From Paramacrobiotus metropolitanus (Eukaryota; Tardigrada; Eutardigrada; Parachela; Macrobiotidae), in the NCBI RefSeq assembly GCF_019649055.1, contig NW_026570711.1:1-15897 (forward strand): 15,897 nucleotides of DNA. Reading direction: 5' to 3'. Shown one piece after another: positions 1 through 6,192 of the stretch (position 1 is the first letter of the stretch; each line of letters begins with the position of its first letter). The translations under genes and the position numbers were made by a program. The notes beneath the pieces are model-generated. The model was not told where the DNA came from, did not search any database, and saw only the letters and a program-made list of their open reading frames with translations.

Positions 1-95
1 TAATGAAGTACTGCATGTCGTTCAGAGTGCTCATTATAGGCAATATGAGAACGATGTTAGTCAGCAGCAGGCTGGCTAAGATAATTTTCTTTTAC

Positions 96-202
96 TGAAA
101 TTTCGTAGTGTATTGGTCCAGTGTGGACGGTGATAGATGCAAAGTACGGACAAAGAAAATTCTGGTTGATTGCGTATGAATTTGCAACTTAAACAAATTT
201 TT
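96..202 (+). ncRNA. A-box small-RNA unit
   Basis: A-box-like TAGTGTATTGG at 106-116, with a T4 run ending 13 bp before it and a degenerate upstream octamer GCAGGCTG at 67-74. A short stem pairs 116-120 with 124-128. The first T5 after the A box is 198-202. No B box is seen. Confidence 0.42.
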
Positions 203-279
203 AGAATTGCGGCATACTTTTTATGAAATCGTTACAGCATAATTCGGTTGCAGTATGATTTTAAATAATAGAAGTAAAT

Positions 280-400
280 ACGAAAATTGTAGTGAAATGG
301 TTATAAGCATTTCAAATTCATTCAAGTAATGTTCTCTCAGCTCAAGTAAACTTGATTGGCAGATTAAGTTGGCGCTTCGGCGACTTAAAATTATATTTTT
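280..400 (+). ncRNA. A-box small-RNA unit with UUCG hairpin
   Basis: Upstream octamer GCAGTATG at 250-257 lies exactly 40 bp before TAGTGAAATGG (290-300). TGAAATG (293-299) pairs with CATTTCA (308-314). A second hairpin pairs TTAAGT (364-369) with ACTTAA (383-388) and CGC with GCG around a TTCG tetraloop (376-379). T5 follows at 396-400. There is no T4 run between the A box and that T5, as expected of a Pol III transcript of about 110 nt. Confidence 0.55.
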
Positions 401-401
401 G

Positions 402-508
402 CAAGTAAATGTAGTGAAGTGAGTGTTTGGCAGAGTTCCGTTGAACATAGCGTGGCCTCTCAAGGAAAGCAGCGATTAATGAAAATTCAGGATTTATCCT
501 TTCCTTTT
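402..508 (+). ncRNA. Weak A-box unit
   Basis: TAGTGAAGTGA at 412-422 fits an A box. A 4-bp stem pairs 435-438 with 443-446, and T4 is at 505-508. It has no upstream octamer and no convincing B box, so it may be decayed or chance. Confidence 0.28.
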
Positions 509-602
509 GTGAAATATCGAAATGAGTAGTAATGTAGGATAGTTTTTCCATAAATAGCGGACATGCTATTTTGCAGTATGATTCTGATTTTGAGTGCAGG
601 TG

Positions 603-722
603 TGGTTAGCCGTAGTGTTATGGCTAAAACGCAGGAAATTCCATATATTGTTGTTTGAATCAGTCATTTGATGCAAATGTGGATCTAACCAGTACAAGGC
701 GGTTAAAGAAATTTAAGTTTTT
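603..722 (+). ncRNA. A-box small-RNA unit
   Basis: GCAGTATG at 573-580 is exactly 40 bp before TAGTGTTATGG (613-623). TTAGCC (606-611) pairs with GGCTAA (622-627), placing the A-box core in the loop. The first T5 is 718-722, with no earlier T4 run. GGATCTAACC at 681-690 is a poor B-box candidate. Confidence 0.5.
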
Positions 723-920
723 ATGCACAAAATAGTTTTTGCACAAAAGATGTCGGTAAAATTTTTGAATTACTGAACAAAAAGGAAGAAGAGATTGGTG
801 GTTTTTGAGTAGAAAAACAGCAGTTTTGTAAAGATCAGTGGTGCAACGAGCCAGTGTGTATAAGGCAACCACAGTAAATTACCTGTCAAATGCGGTAAAA
901 TAAATCAAATTTATAGGAAA

Positions 921-1019
921 TTCGTAGTGGCCGAGCGGTTAGCAAATGCCTCTGGGTGAATCACCGGTTAAATTAAATTGAACGTTACGAGTTCGAGGCC
1001 AGTCTAGGATAATATTTTT
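921..1019 (+). ncRNA. Class II tRNA-like gene (Leu/Ser type)
   Basis: A box TGGCCGAGCGG (928-938) is the form found in class II tRNAs (Leu, Ser). B box AGTTCGAGGCC is at 990-1000 and T5 at 1015-1019. If the A box starts at tRNA position 8, acceptor strands 921-927 and 1004-1010 pair at 5 of 7 positions, the T stem at about 3 of 5, and GGC (929-931) can pair with GCC (948-950) as the D stem. The A-to-B interval leaves room for a long variable arm. Pairing is too poor for a standard decoding tRNA, so I read it as a degenerate tRNA or a tRNA-like small RNA. No anticodon is assigned. Confidence 0.65.
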
Positions 1020-1108
1020 GGGAGTTATTTTTGCCAGAATTGATGTATAAGGCAGCAGAGTTGAGTAAAACTTATTAGCTGTATAGTAAAACAAGAAATT
1101 GTGGAATC

Positions 1109-1196
1109 TGGAAGATAGCGTGGTGGTTACGATCTTCAGTGAAGTCGAGTGTTTAAAACCACAGTCACGGGTATCAATCCCAAACGATTATTTTTT
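1109..1196 (+). ncRNA. tRNA-like gene with internal hairpin
   Basis: A box TAGCGTGGTGG (1116-1126), B box GGTATCAATCC (1170-1180), T6 at 1191-1196. The T stem keeps three G-C pairs (1169-1171 with 1179-1181). Between the boxes, GTGGTT pairs with AACCAC and CTTC with GAAG around AGT. A 6-of-8 upstream octamer match, GCTGTATA, is at 1078-1085. Confidence 0.6.
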
Positions 1197-1215
1197 GTAG
1201 TTTATTTTGTGAATT

Positions 1216-1301
1216 ATCGATAGTTTAGTGCAGAGATCCATGGTGACGTCGTAATGGATTAATCTCTGTGTAACTGGGATCGAGTCCCTGGTAAAATTTT
1301 T
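1216..1301 (+). ncRNA. tRNA-like gene with long hairpin
   Basis: A-box-like TAGTGCAGAG (1226-1235), B box GGATCGAGTCC (1277-1287) with a 4-of-5 T stem, and T5 at 1297-1301. CAGAGATCCAT (1231-1241) pairs with ATGGAT (1254-1259) and ATCTCTG (1262-1268) around a 12-nt loop, giving about 11-12 bp with a small bulge. The stem lies between the promoter boxes, as in known Pol III viral pre-miRNA genes. The 5' arm shares 13 nt with the gene at 5329-5601. Confidence 0.62.
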
Positions 1302-1365
1302 ATTTTTAGTATTTATTCGAAAGTAGCAGTATGTTGCAGCACGTGAATGGAAATTACGAATTACA

Positions 1366-1496
1366 GCAGAAATCGTAGTGTAGGGTTTCAGCAGACAATT
1401 CTACAAGGACCCGAAGTGAAAACAACAAAAAACGATATCAGACGTTAAAACAGTTAGTAAAATTATAGGAAAAATCTTCACCTTTTGTAAATTTTT
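1366..1496 (+). ncRNA. Weak A-box unit
   Basis: TAGTGTAGGGT at 1376-1386. A 6-of-8 octamer GCAGCACG lies exactly 40 bp upstream (1336-1343), and an exact GCAGTATG lies 50 bp upstream (1326-1333). GGGT (1383-1386) can pair with ACCC (1409-1412). T4 is at 1483-1486 and T5 at 1492-1496. No B box. Confidence 0.38.
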
Positions 1497-1554
1497 GTAG
1501 GTATATGTATTTTTCACTTATAGCAGTATGAATTTCTGTAAGTTTTAGTAAAGC

Positions 1555-1680
1555 CTCATTAGCGTAGTGGTTGAAGCCACGGACAACACTAAGTTTAGTC
1601 CTTTTGAGAAGTTGATATCCTGTCGGCATACAAAGGTTGATCCTTCAGAAAATCAGGATAGCGCTTGTAGGCAACTTTTT
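1555..1680 (+). ncRNA. A-box unit with degenerate B box
   Basis: TAGCGTAGTGG (1560-1570) is a good A box. The octamer GCAGTATG at 1523-1530 lies 37 bp before it, or 42 bp before the inner TAG at 1565. GTGG/CCAC (1567-1580) and GGA..CTAA/TTAGTCC (1581-1601) can pair. AGTTGATATCC (1610-1620) matches a B box at 7 of 11 positions. T4 is at 1602-1605 and T5 at 1676-1680, so the 3' end is uncertain. Confidence 0.45.
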
Positions 1681-1692
1681 ATCCCTATTTTT

Positions 1693-1811
1693 AGTAAAAT
1701 CGCAGTGTCTTATGGGTAGTAACCATATAGCATCAGGCATGGGAAACCTTCAAAAAAGCAGCATTTGTTCATGTGTTCCGGAGTTCGATACTCAGCACAA
1801 TCATAATTTTT
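1693..1811 (+). ncRNA. tRNA-like gene with good T arm
   Basis: The T arm is the clearest in the window: stem 1779-1783 pairs with 1791-1795 at 4 of 5 positions around the canonical loop TTCGATA (1784-1790). T5 is at 1807-1811. The 5' part has a diverged A box near 1703-1715, and TATGG (1711-1715) pairs with CCATA (1723-1727). Confidence 0.55.
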
Positions 1812-1905
1812 GGTAATTTTTATGTGAATTTCAGTAGGATTTATATTTGTAATTATAGGGCAGTATTTATCGTCAATTATCGGTGGTGTTTAGAATTGTA
1901 ATTTT

Positions 1906-2000
1906 AGTAACTGTGTAGTTGGCGCAGTGAGTGCGACCTTCGTGATATTTTCGCATTGCACACCAAGAGAAACTGGTATCAACTCTCCAAAATAATTTTT
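1906..2000 (+). ncRNA. tRNA-like gene
   Basis: TGGCGCAGTGA (1920-1930) matches the class I A box at 10 of 11 positions. GGTATCAACTC (1975-1985) is a B-box-like sequence, and T5 is at 1996-2000. TTGG (1919-1922) pairs with CCAA (1963-1966) and TGCGA (1932-1936) with TCGCA (1951-1955). A T4 run ends 11 bp before the TAG at 1916. Confidence 0.58.
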
Positions 2001-2146
2001 GGCGTGTATTATTTTTCAGTGGATGTATCTTGCAATTATTAAGTCGCTGAAAAGTCAGAATGTTATTATTTAGCTGTAATATTAGTAATTTATAGGGAAG
2101 CAGTTTTCGTTTTGGCGGTATATGTAAACTTCGATATTAGCGGTAT

Positions 2147-2249
2147 GTAAAAGTCGTAGAGCAGTGGCTCTATTGAACGAACGCATCAGGAGTTATGACG
2201 AGAAATCTTATGTATAGCAGAGCGGAAATTGTGGAAAAAATTCCTTTTT
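2147..2249 (+). ncRNA. A-box small-RNA unit
   Basis: TAGAGCAGTGG (2157-2167) fits an A box. GCGGTATA (2115-2122, 7 of 8) lies 42 bp upstream, and an exact GCGGTATG (2140-2147) is nearer. GAGC (2159-2162) pairs with GCTC (2167-2170). T5 is at 2245-2249. AGTTATGACG near 2191 is a poor B box. Confidence 0.45.
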
Positions 2250-2345
2250 CCCTTATGGAGTAATTCTTGAGTATTTTGTGATATTTTTGCGAATAACAGT
2301 TTGTGTCAGAAAATCATAGAACATCAAACAATAGAAGCACAGATG

Positions 2346-2355
2346 TTGGCGCCCC
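2346..2355 (+). repeat. TTGGCGCCCC motif, copy 1
   Basis: TTGGCGCCCC; related copies are at 3685 and 11272. Its first bases resemble the complement of a tRNA-Lys 3' end, the primer-binding-site start used by some retroelements, but no LTR boundary could be shown. Confidence 0.4.
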
Positions 2356-2588
2356 TCGGTGTCATCTGTCCACATCAGTTACTGGCTAATCCGAGTATAT
2401 TTCAGAACGCGTGTGGCAGAATATATTAACCCCGTGAATATGAAAATCTGTGTCAGAAATTTGAGCGGCAGTGTTTTGATTTGTCGAATCATTTCAATCA
2501 GTTGTCTGTGAACCAGTATAATTAATAATGAGTATAAGAAATTTATCCTATTGACGGTGGAAGATGTGAATTTTAGTAATTTCTATAG

Positions 2589-2691
2589 GCAAAAGTAGTA
2601 GTGCAGTGGCTATATGATAAATCTGTACAGTAGCGTTATAATGTATCTTCAAGTGTAAAAAACTATGCAGTATGATTTGGAAATTCCTTTT
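2589..2691 (+). ncRNA. A-box small-RNA unit
   Basis: TAGTGCAGTGG (2599-2609) is a near-ideal A box. GCTA (2609-2612) pairs with TAGC (2641-2644), enclosing the palindrome CTGTACAG (2633-2640). T4 is at 2688-2691. No B box and only weak octamer similarity upstream. Confidence 0.42.
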
Positions 2692-2963
2692 ATTAGTAAA
2701 TCAGTAGGATATTATTTTTGGGATGAAAATGCGGATTTCAGAATTTATCAAAATTGTGTTGTAATTGAGTAGCGGTAGTTATGACGTTTATGTGCTTCAG
2801 TATGGTCAGCAGTTTGCGTCAGTATGATGAATCCAGTACGACAGTCAGTATTGCGTGTTCTGAGCGGCAGAATTTCTTCTGTGTTTTAGTCTGAGTTTGT
2901 GAGATTTTCAGTGGCAGATATTTGATTTGAATCATTCTTATTTGTTGAGAATTTTGTATTATC

Positions 2964-3350
2964 ATGTCAAAACGTAGCGAGATTATTAAGCAGCACAGTG
3001 GTGCTCGAGCTTTGTTGTTTCCTGAGAATGCATTTGACGATCGCGTGAAAATGGCAGACAGTGTGAGAGAGCGTGTGATGGAAGATCTCTCTTCCAAGGT
3101 TCTCGATTGGCATGTGAAAGACGACCTGAAGAATGAACCTAATGCGGCGAGAGTGGTGGAGAAAGCGAATGTTGAGACTCCAGTGCAGTCTCGTGAAGTT
3201 CCGAAAGAAGCGGAGAAGACGATGACCAGCGGGTCCCAGCAGTCAGCTATGACTAAGGAAGAAGCGGACAAAGAGTTCTTTCGCAAGTATTATCGTCCCT
3301 ATAATCTTCCGAAGCCGAGAATTGATCCTCATTTTCCTCATGGTTGGTAG
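2964..3350 (+). CDS. Unrecognised 128-aa charged protein
   Basis: I do not recognise this protein. The ORF starts at an ATG and is intronless. It reads as soluble: no signal peptide or membrane segment, and many Lys, Arg, Asp and Glu residues. The N-terminus is basic (SKRSEIIK). Residues about 25-85 are mixed-charge and probably helical. Residues about 86-105 are Ser/Gln/Met-rich linker. The tail is Tyr/Pro/His-rich (FFRKYYRPYNLPKPRIDPHF, then PHGW). The purine-rich, higher-GC coding stretch stands out from the AT-rich array on both sides, which supports real coding. No TATA box or strong poly(A) signal was found; ATTAAA at 3561-3566 is a weak candidate. It sits between array blocks 1 and 2, so a role in the array's RNA biology is possible but only inferred from position. 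Confidence 0.6.
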   Translation: MSKRSEIIKQHSGARALLFPENAFDDRVKMADSVRERVMEDLSSKVLDWHVKDDLKNEPNAARVVEKANVETPVQSREVPKEAEKTMTSGSQQSAMTKEEADKEFFRKYYRPYNLPKPRIDPHFPHGW

Positions 3351-3684
3351 CGGTCATGTTTGTCCTTGAACGGAATGATTTTTCTTGGTATTTTGCGACT
3401 TATCGGTGATTATAGCTTTTATTCAGAGATTTTAGAGAGATTTCCTTGTGTTTGTGGAGCAGTATTTCTCAGCATTTTAGATATTTTATTTGCGGATGTA
3501 TCGGCGTTTTTGTTTTGTTTTTCTCTTCAGTATTTAGTTGTGGATCTATTCAGAGGATTTATTAAAGCTTTATTTCGGGTCTCTTATTGTTGGTTGGCAA
3601 GTTAAAGCGGTGATTTTGCAGTGATTTTGTTTGCTTGTCAGTGTATAGCAGTGTGCTGTCATAATAACAACGGCAGTAGTGGTG

Positions 3685-3695
3685 TTGGCGCCCCC
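3685..3695 (+). repeat. TTGGCGCCCCC motif, copy 2
   Basis: Second copy of the GC-rich TTGGCGCCCC motif, conspicuous in AT-rich surroundings. Flanks differ from the copies at 2346 and 11272. Confidence 0.4.
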
Positions 3696-3789
3696 GGTAC
3701 CAGCAAACCTCACCATTCTCTCGCCGTCTGTAACACCAAAATCCAGTAAACACAGGAGAAAAAGTAGAATTATAGGATACGAGTAGTTA

Positions 3790-3801
3790 TTATTGCACGA
3801 C
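3790..3801 (+). repeat. TTATTGCACGAC repeat, short copy
   Basis: TTATTGCACGAC, the 3' 12 bp of the 18-bp repeat found at 5915-5932 and 14101-14118. The preceding bases differ here. Confidence 0.45.
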
Positions 3802-3883
3802 AATGGCGCGTATCCGTCTGTTCCTAGTTATTTGGATGTAGGAAAGGTGTATTGCGGCATGTAAATTCAGTAATATTGTAATG

Positions 3884-3976
3884 TCGAAATTTGTAGTATA
3901 GTGGCGTGAGATACCATCTCCTTGCGTCGGTTTAGCCTACCTTTAATAATGAGTAGTAGTGGAAACTTTAGCTTTT
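3884..3976 (+). ncRNA. tRNA-like unit, tRNA-Asp-like 5' half
   Basis: TAGTATAGTGG (3894-3904) is identical to the A box of animal tRNA-Asp genes as I recall them, and the following GTGAG-like bases also fit. GCGGCATG (3854-3861, 7 of 8) lies exactly 40 bp upstream. GAGAT (3908-3912) pairs with ATCTC (3916-3920). T4 is at 3973-3976. The B box is degenerate at best (GGTTTAGCC, 3929-3937). Confidence 0.5.
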
Positions 3977-4009
3977 GCAGTGAATCGTAGTATTTTTATT
4001 TCGGTGAAA

Positions 4010-4105
4010 TTCGTAGTGGCCTAGCGGCTGAGAGATCTCGCAGTAGTTATTCAAGACGAATAGTAACAGCGATGATCGGAGTTCAACTCCTGACTTGTAA
4101 TTTTT
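4010..4105 (+). ncRNA. Class II tRNA-like gene with strong hairpin
   Basis: Class II A box TGGCCTAGCGG (4017-4027), B box AGTTCAACTCC (4080-4090), T5 at 4101-4105. Between them is the best hairpin in the window: CGC (4039-4041) with GCG (4069-4071), then GTAGTTATTC (4043-4052) with GAATAGTAAC (4058-4067), around the 5-nt loop 4053-4057. That is about 12 pairs including two G-U, with one A-A mismatch in the arm and one between the stems. This is pre-miRNA-like in shape but short. Acceptor pairing is poor (4 of 7), so it is not a normal tRNA. Confidence 0.68.
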
Positions 4106-4143
4106 GTTTCGTAGCGTGTTTATTTTTAGTAGAAGTATCGAAT

Positions 4144-4244
4144 TTCGTAGTAGTCGAGTGGTTATGAAGTGGCGCTACAGATCTGGACATTGTCATCGGT
4201 AGCAGTATAGCCATAGTTCGAAACCCGAGCAAGTCGTAATTTTT
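4144..4244 (+). ncRNA. Class II tRNA-like gene with hairpin
   Basis: A box TAGTCGAGTGG (4151-4161, tRNA-Ser-like), B box AGTTCGAAACC (4215-4225), T5 at 4240-4244. TGGTTAT (4159-4165) pairs with ATAGCCA (4207-4213) with one G-U, and GCTAC (4174-4178) with GTAGC (4199-4203), making a long interrupted hairpin between the boxes. Acceptor strands do not pair. Confidence 0.65.
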
Positions 4245-4277
4245 GTATTTCGGAGTATGTATTTTTGCAGTAATTAT

Positions 4278-4341
4278 GAATAGGGTGTAGTGTCCGAGTT
4301 GTTATGCGTTAAGGTGCACATCTTCGCGGAATTATGTTTTT
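4278..4341 (+). ncRNA. Class II-like A-box unit, no B box
   Basis: TGTCCGAGTTG (4291-4301) resembles a class II A box. GGAGTATG (4252-4259, 7 of 8) lies 36 bp before the TAG at 4288. T5 at 4337-4341 comes early, giving a product of only about 60 nt. It may be truncated. Confidence 0.38.
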
Positions 4342-4437
4342 AGAAATTCAGGAAGTATTGCAGTAAAATTTAGAATGGTAGTAGTAACAGTAATTTTTCA
4401 GTATTAGCGGTGTTGTAGTGTTGTAATTTTAGTAATC

Positions 4438-4545
4438 TGCGTAGTGACGCAGGGTATATGCTTTACAGATCATAGTAGTTTCTGTCAAATAGTAGGACAA
4501 GCAGGTTTCGAGTTCAACCCGTGCAAGCGGTAGAATTTTCTTTTT
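4438..4545 (+). ncRNA. tRNA-like gene with hairpin
   Basis: A-box-like TGACGCAGGGT (4445-4455), B box AGTTCAACCCG (4511-4521, about 9-10 of 11), T4 at 4536-4539 and T5 at 4541-4545. ACAGA (4465-4469) pairs with TCTGT (4481-4485). A T4 run ends 12 bp before the TAG at 4442. Confidence 0.55.
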
Positions 4546-4749
4546 ACATTCGGTTTTGAGCAAACGAATGACTTTTTATTTTTAGTAAATTGTAGGAATA
4601 GTATTATGAATTATGAAACAAGCAGAAATCAGAGAACTTTTATGACAGAGTATATGGAGAATGGTTGCGGTAATACTTACCGGAGTTGTTATAGTCAGTT
4701 ATCCAGTAGCAGTTTAGGGCGTAATCTTTTACGGCATTTTTCATGGAAA

Positions 4750-4859
4750 TTCGTAGTAGTGCAGCGGGTCCATTGATTAGCGTATGATAAGCTAAATCAG
4801 ATCTTAAACGGCTTTATTTCCGTAGCACTTGTTCGATTCCCCTTAAGGGCGAACTTTTT
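4750..4859 (+). ncRNA. tRNA-like gene with near-perfect B box
   Basis: A box TAGTGCAGCGG (4757-4767), B box TGTTCGATTCC (4830-4840), T5 at 4855-4859. TGATTAGC (4774-4781) pairs with GCTAAATCA (4791-4799) as 8 bp with one bulge. ACGG/CCGT forms a second small stem near 4808-4823. The acceptor-like 5' strand is TTCGTAG, and a T5 run ends 13 bp before its TAG. Confidence 0.63.
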
Positions 4860-5328
4860 GCAAAACTTTGGTTCTGTTTTTGTGTCGTCAGTGTTCAGTA
4901 AGTATTTTGCATTAGTATTTATGGCGAAATCATGTGTGAAATGTTGAATCTTATGTTTGTGGTAATTAAGCGGATAACCTTTTTATACTTCGTATTACTC
5001 AGTGAATTATTAGCGGCTTTAGCAGTAGCAATATTGTCAGTAGTTTTACTTCGCATTTTTATTTTGACTTCGTAAAACACAGAAATTTTACTTCGTATTG
5101 AACATTGCGGCAGTTTCAGAGTACGCCAGAAAAATAAAATCAAAATAGAACTTTATCATCAGTGTTCATCGTAGTTGAACAGTATTCACTCGGTAATTTG
5201 TGCAGAATATACAGAATAAAATCGCAAAAGGCGATCGGAATAAAATTGAACGTAAATATACAAGACGTAAGAGAAAATATAAAAGAAATAAAATCAATAC
5301 AGCAGACACGGTAAAAGACTTCGTAAAC
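4860..5328. other. Intergenic, no gene seen
   Basis: AT-rich stretch with no coding-like ORF. GTTCA (5164-5168) pairs with TGAAC (5176-5180) around TCGTAGT, reminiscent of the unit at 613, but it lacks octamer, B box and terminator. The 3' end of the minus-strand gene abuts the right edge. Confidence 0.45.
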
Positions 5329-5601
5329 TTAGTTCTTCTTGAGACGCTTGGCAGCAGGAGTTTTCAGATGCAGAGATCCATCAGGTTTGCGTGAGAAAAC
5401 CATAGCAACTGATTTTGGCATATCTCCACGTGTTTCAGTTCCTGGTGCGTTGGGACGTTCAGCAATCACAGTAGTTGGATCGCGTAGCAGAGATAGTGTG
5501 TCCTCAGCAGTCTCAGTTTTCGGCAGTAGCGGAATAGGATTTGCGGCCAAGAGTCCACACAGAGGCATCGGCCCATGCATCGCAGCAGCATCGATTTTCA
5601 T
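5329..5601 (-). CDS. Unrecognised 90-aa protein with basic tail
   Basis: A minus-strand ORF starting at an ATG at 5599-5601. I do not recognise it. It is intronless, without signal peptide or membrane segment. Residues about 1-30 are Ala/Pro/Leu-rich, about 30-60 acidic and Thr/Pro-rich, and the C-terminus is basic (SRKPDGSLHLKTPAAKRLKK), like a bipartite nuclear-localisation or nucleic-acid-binding tail. Coding support: GC content is clearly above that of the flanks, and a minus-strand TATAAAAG lies at 5678-5685, 77-84 bp upstream of the ATG, which would put the 5' end near 5650. A + strand frame over the same bases has no comparable promoter and is taken as a shadow. The region 5369-5381 shares 13 nt with the hairpin arm of the unit at 1216-1301, in antisense sense relative to this mRNA. 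Confidence 0.55.
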   Translation of the reverse strand: MKIDAAAMHGPMPLCGLLAANPIPLLPKTETAEDTLSLLRDPTTVIAERPNAPGTETRGDMPKSVAMVFSRKPDGSLHLKTPAAKRLKKN

Positions 5602-5677
5602 GGCAGTTTGACGCAGAATACGATCGCACTCACGAACTTGTCTCCTCCGATAGAAAATTTTTCGGAAGCGGTGATGA

Positions 5678-5685
5678 CTTTTATA
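5678..5685 (-). promoter_or_regulatory. TATA box, minus strand
   Basis: TATAAAAG on the minus strand. It is placed to drive the ORF at 5329-5601, with an expected start about 25-30 bp downstream, near 5650. Confidence 0.5.
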
Positions 5686-5914
5686 GGCTTATAGCAGGAA
5701 ATTGTGCAGCGTGTTCAGTGTATGTGTGTATCGCCCTTGTATGGCAGTGTGTCAGTGCAACCCGTAGTACGTATGTTCTTCTCACGTATTGTACGCCTCA
5801 GTACTTTAGCGCGTATTTCAGTGCAGATGTACAGTTTTACTTCTTAGAATTATGGAATTGTTAGTTTTTGCGGTCAGATTTTCAGATTATCAGATTTTAA
5901 ATAGTAGGATATCT

Positions 5915-5932
5915 TTTTCCTTATTGCACGAC
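5915..5932 (+). repeat. 18-bp repeat TTTTCCTTATTGCACGAC, copy A
   Basis: Identical over 18 bp to 14101-14118. A uniform-base estimate for any given 18-bp identity within a window this size is well below 0.01. Shorter or diverged copies are at 3790-3801 and 15836-15850. Function unknown. Confidence 0.6.
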
Positions 5933-5934
5933 TT

Positions 5935-5948
5935 GCGCCCAATCGTGG
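5935..5948 (-). other. tRNA-Lys 3'-end-like sequence, antisense
   Basis: GCGCCCAATCGTGG resembles the complement of a tRNA-Lys 3' half (GCGCCCAACGTGG as I recall it) with one extra T. It directly follows the 18-bp repeat. It could be a tRNA remnant, a primer-binding-site-like remnant, or chance. Confidence 0.25.
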
Positions 5949-6145
5949 TTCAAATATACGGAAATAACCTTCAGTCTGTGGAAAAGTCAACTTTGCGGTA
6001 ATTTCAGTGTAATTAGTAGCGTATGGTGAAACCTTCGTGGTATGGCAGTTACGTATGACAGTGTGTTGAGAGCGATGACAGTGCAGATTTCTTGTGGTCT
6101 CTAACTTCAAGAGATACCGACAGTGTTGTGATTTCGTCAGAGCAG

Positions 6146-6159
6146 TGAACTCTTTTGTT
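6146..6159 (+). repeat. 14-bp direct repeat flanking ORF, left
   Basis: TGAACTCTTTTGTT, immediately before the first in-frame ATG (6160) of the Ser-tract ORF. The same 14 bp occur at 7189-7202, overlapping that ORF's stop codon. Confidence 0.5.
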
Positions 6160-6192
6160 ATGGTTTTTCGATTTTTGATATTTTCGGTAATC

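Larger units (their letters stand above)
66..2691 (+). repeat. Small-RNA unit array, block 1
   Basis: About thirteen diverged head-to-tail units, all on the + strand, each with an A-box-like TAGTG or TGGC start and a downstream T-run. Units at about 921, 1109, 1216, 1693 and 1906 also have a B box. Units at 290 and 613 instead have an exact GCAGTATG box exactly 40 bp upstream. Units share almost no sequence outside these short motifs, so this is not a simple satellite. No ORF here looks coding. Confidence 0.6.
3351..3853. other. Intergenic, no gene seen
   Basis: T-rich DNA after the 128-aa ORF. Open frames on both strands lack coding character, and the minus-strand frame to 3803 has no ATG at its apparent start. 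It holds the second TTGGCGCCCC copy (3685-3695) and a 12-bp copy of the TTATTGCACGAC repeat. Confidence 0.5.
3854..4859 (+). repeat. Small-RNA unit array, block 2
   Basis: Six + strand units in about 1 kb, between the 128-aa ORF and the 5329-5601 gene. Four (4010, 4144, 4438, 4750) have both A and B boxes plus a T-run. Three (4010, 4144, 4750) begin with the same putative acceptor strand TTCGTAG, also seen at 921. Confidence 0.62.
5602..6145. other. Divergent intergenic region
   Basis: Lies between the minus-strand 90-aa gene and the + strand Ser-tract gene. It holds the minus-strand TATA box, the 18-bp TTTTCCTTATTGCACGAC repeat (5915-5932) and GCGCCCAATCGTGG (5935-5948). TACGT (5768-5772) and ACGTA (5784-5788) can pair after a CGTAGT, but no complete unit is seen. 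Confidence 0.45.

Noticed and set aside
921-1019. Functional decoding tRNA
   Set aside because: Acceptor and T stems have mismatches and no clean anticodon arm forms, so it is called tRNA-like only.
3360-3605. Hydrophobic 81-codon plus frame
   Set aside because: T-rich DNA gives Phe/Leu/Ser codons by chance; there is no clear ATG context or conservation evidence.
3570-3803. Minus-strand frame with a signal-peptide-like start
   Set aside because: The apparent first codon is TTG, not ATG, the frame is short, and it covers the TTGGCGCCCC and TTATTGCACGAC repeats. No promoter seen.
5339-5864. Plus-strand frames across the minus-strand 90-aa gene
   Set aside because: The minus frame has the ATG, TATA box and basic tail; the plus frames look like shadows of the same GC-richer bases.
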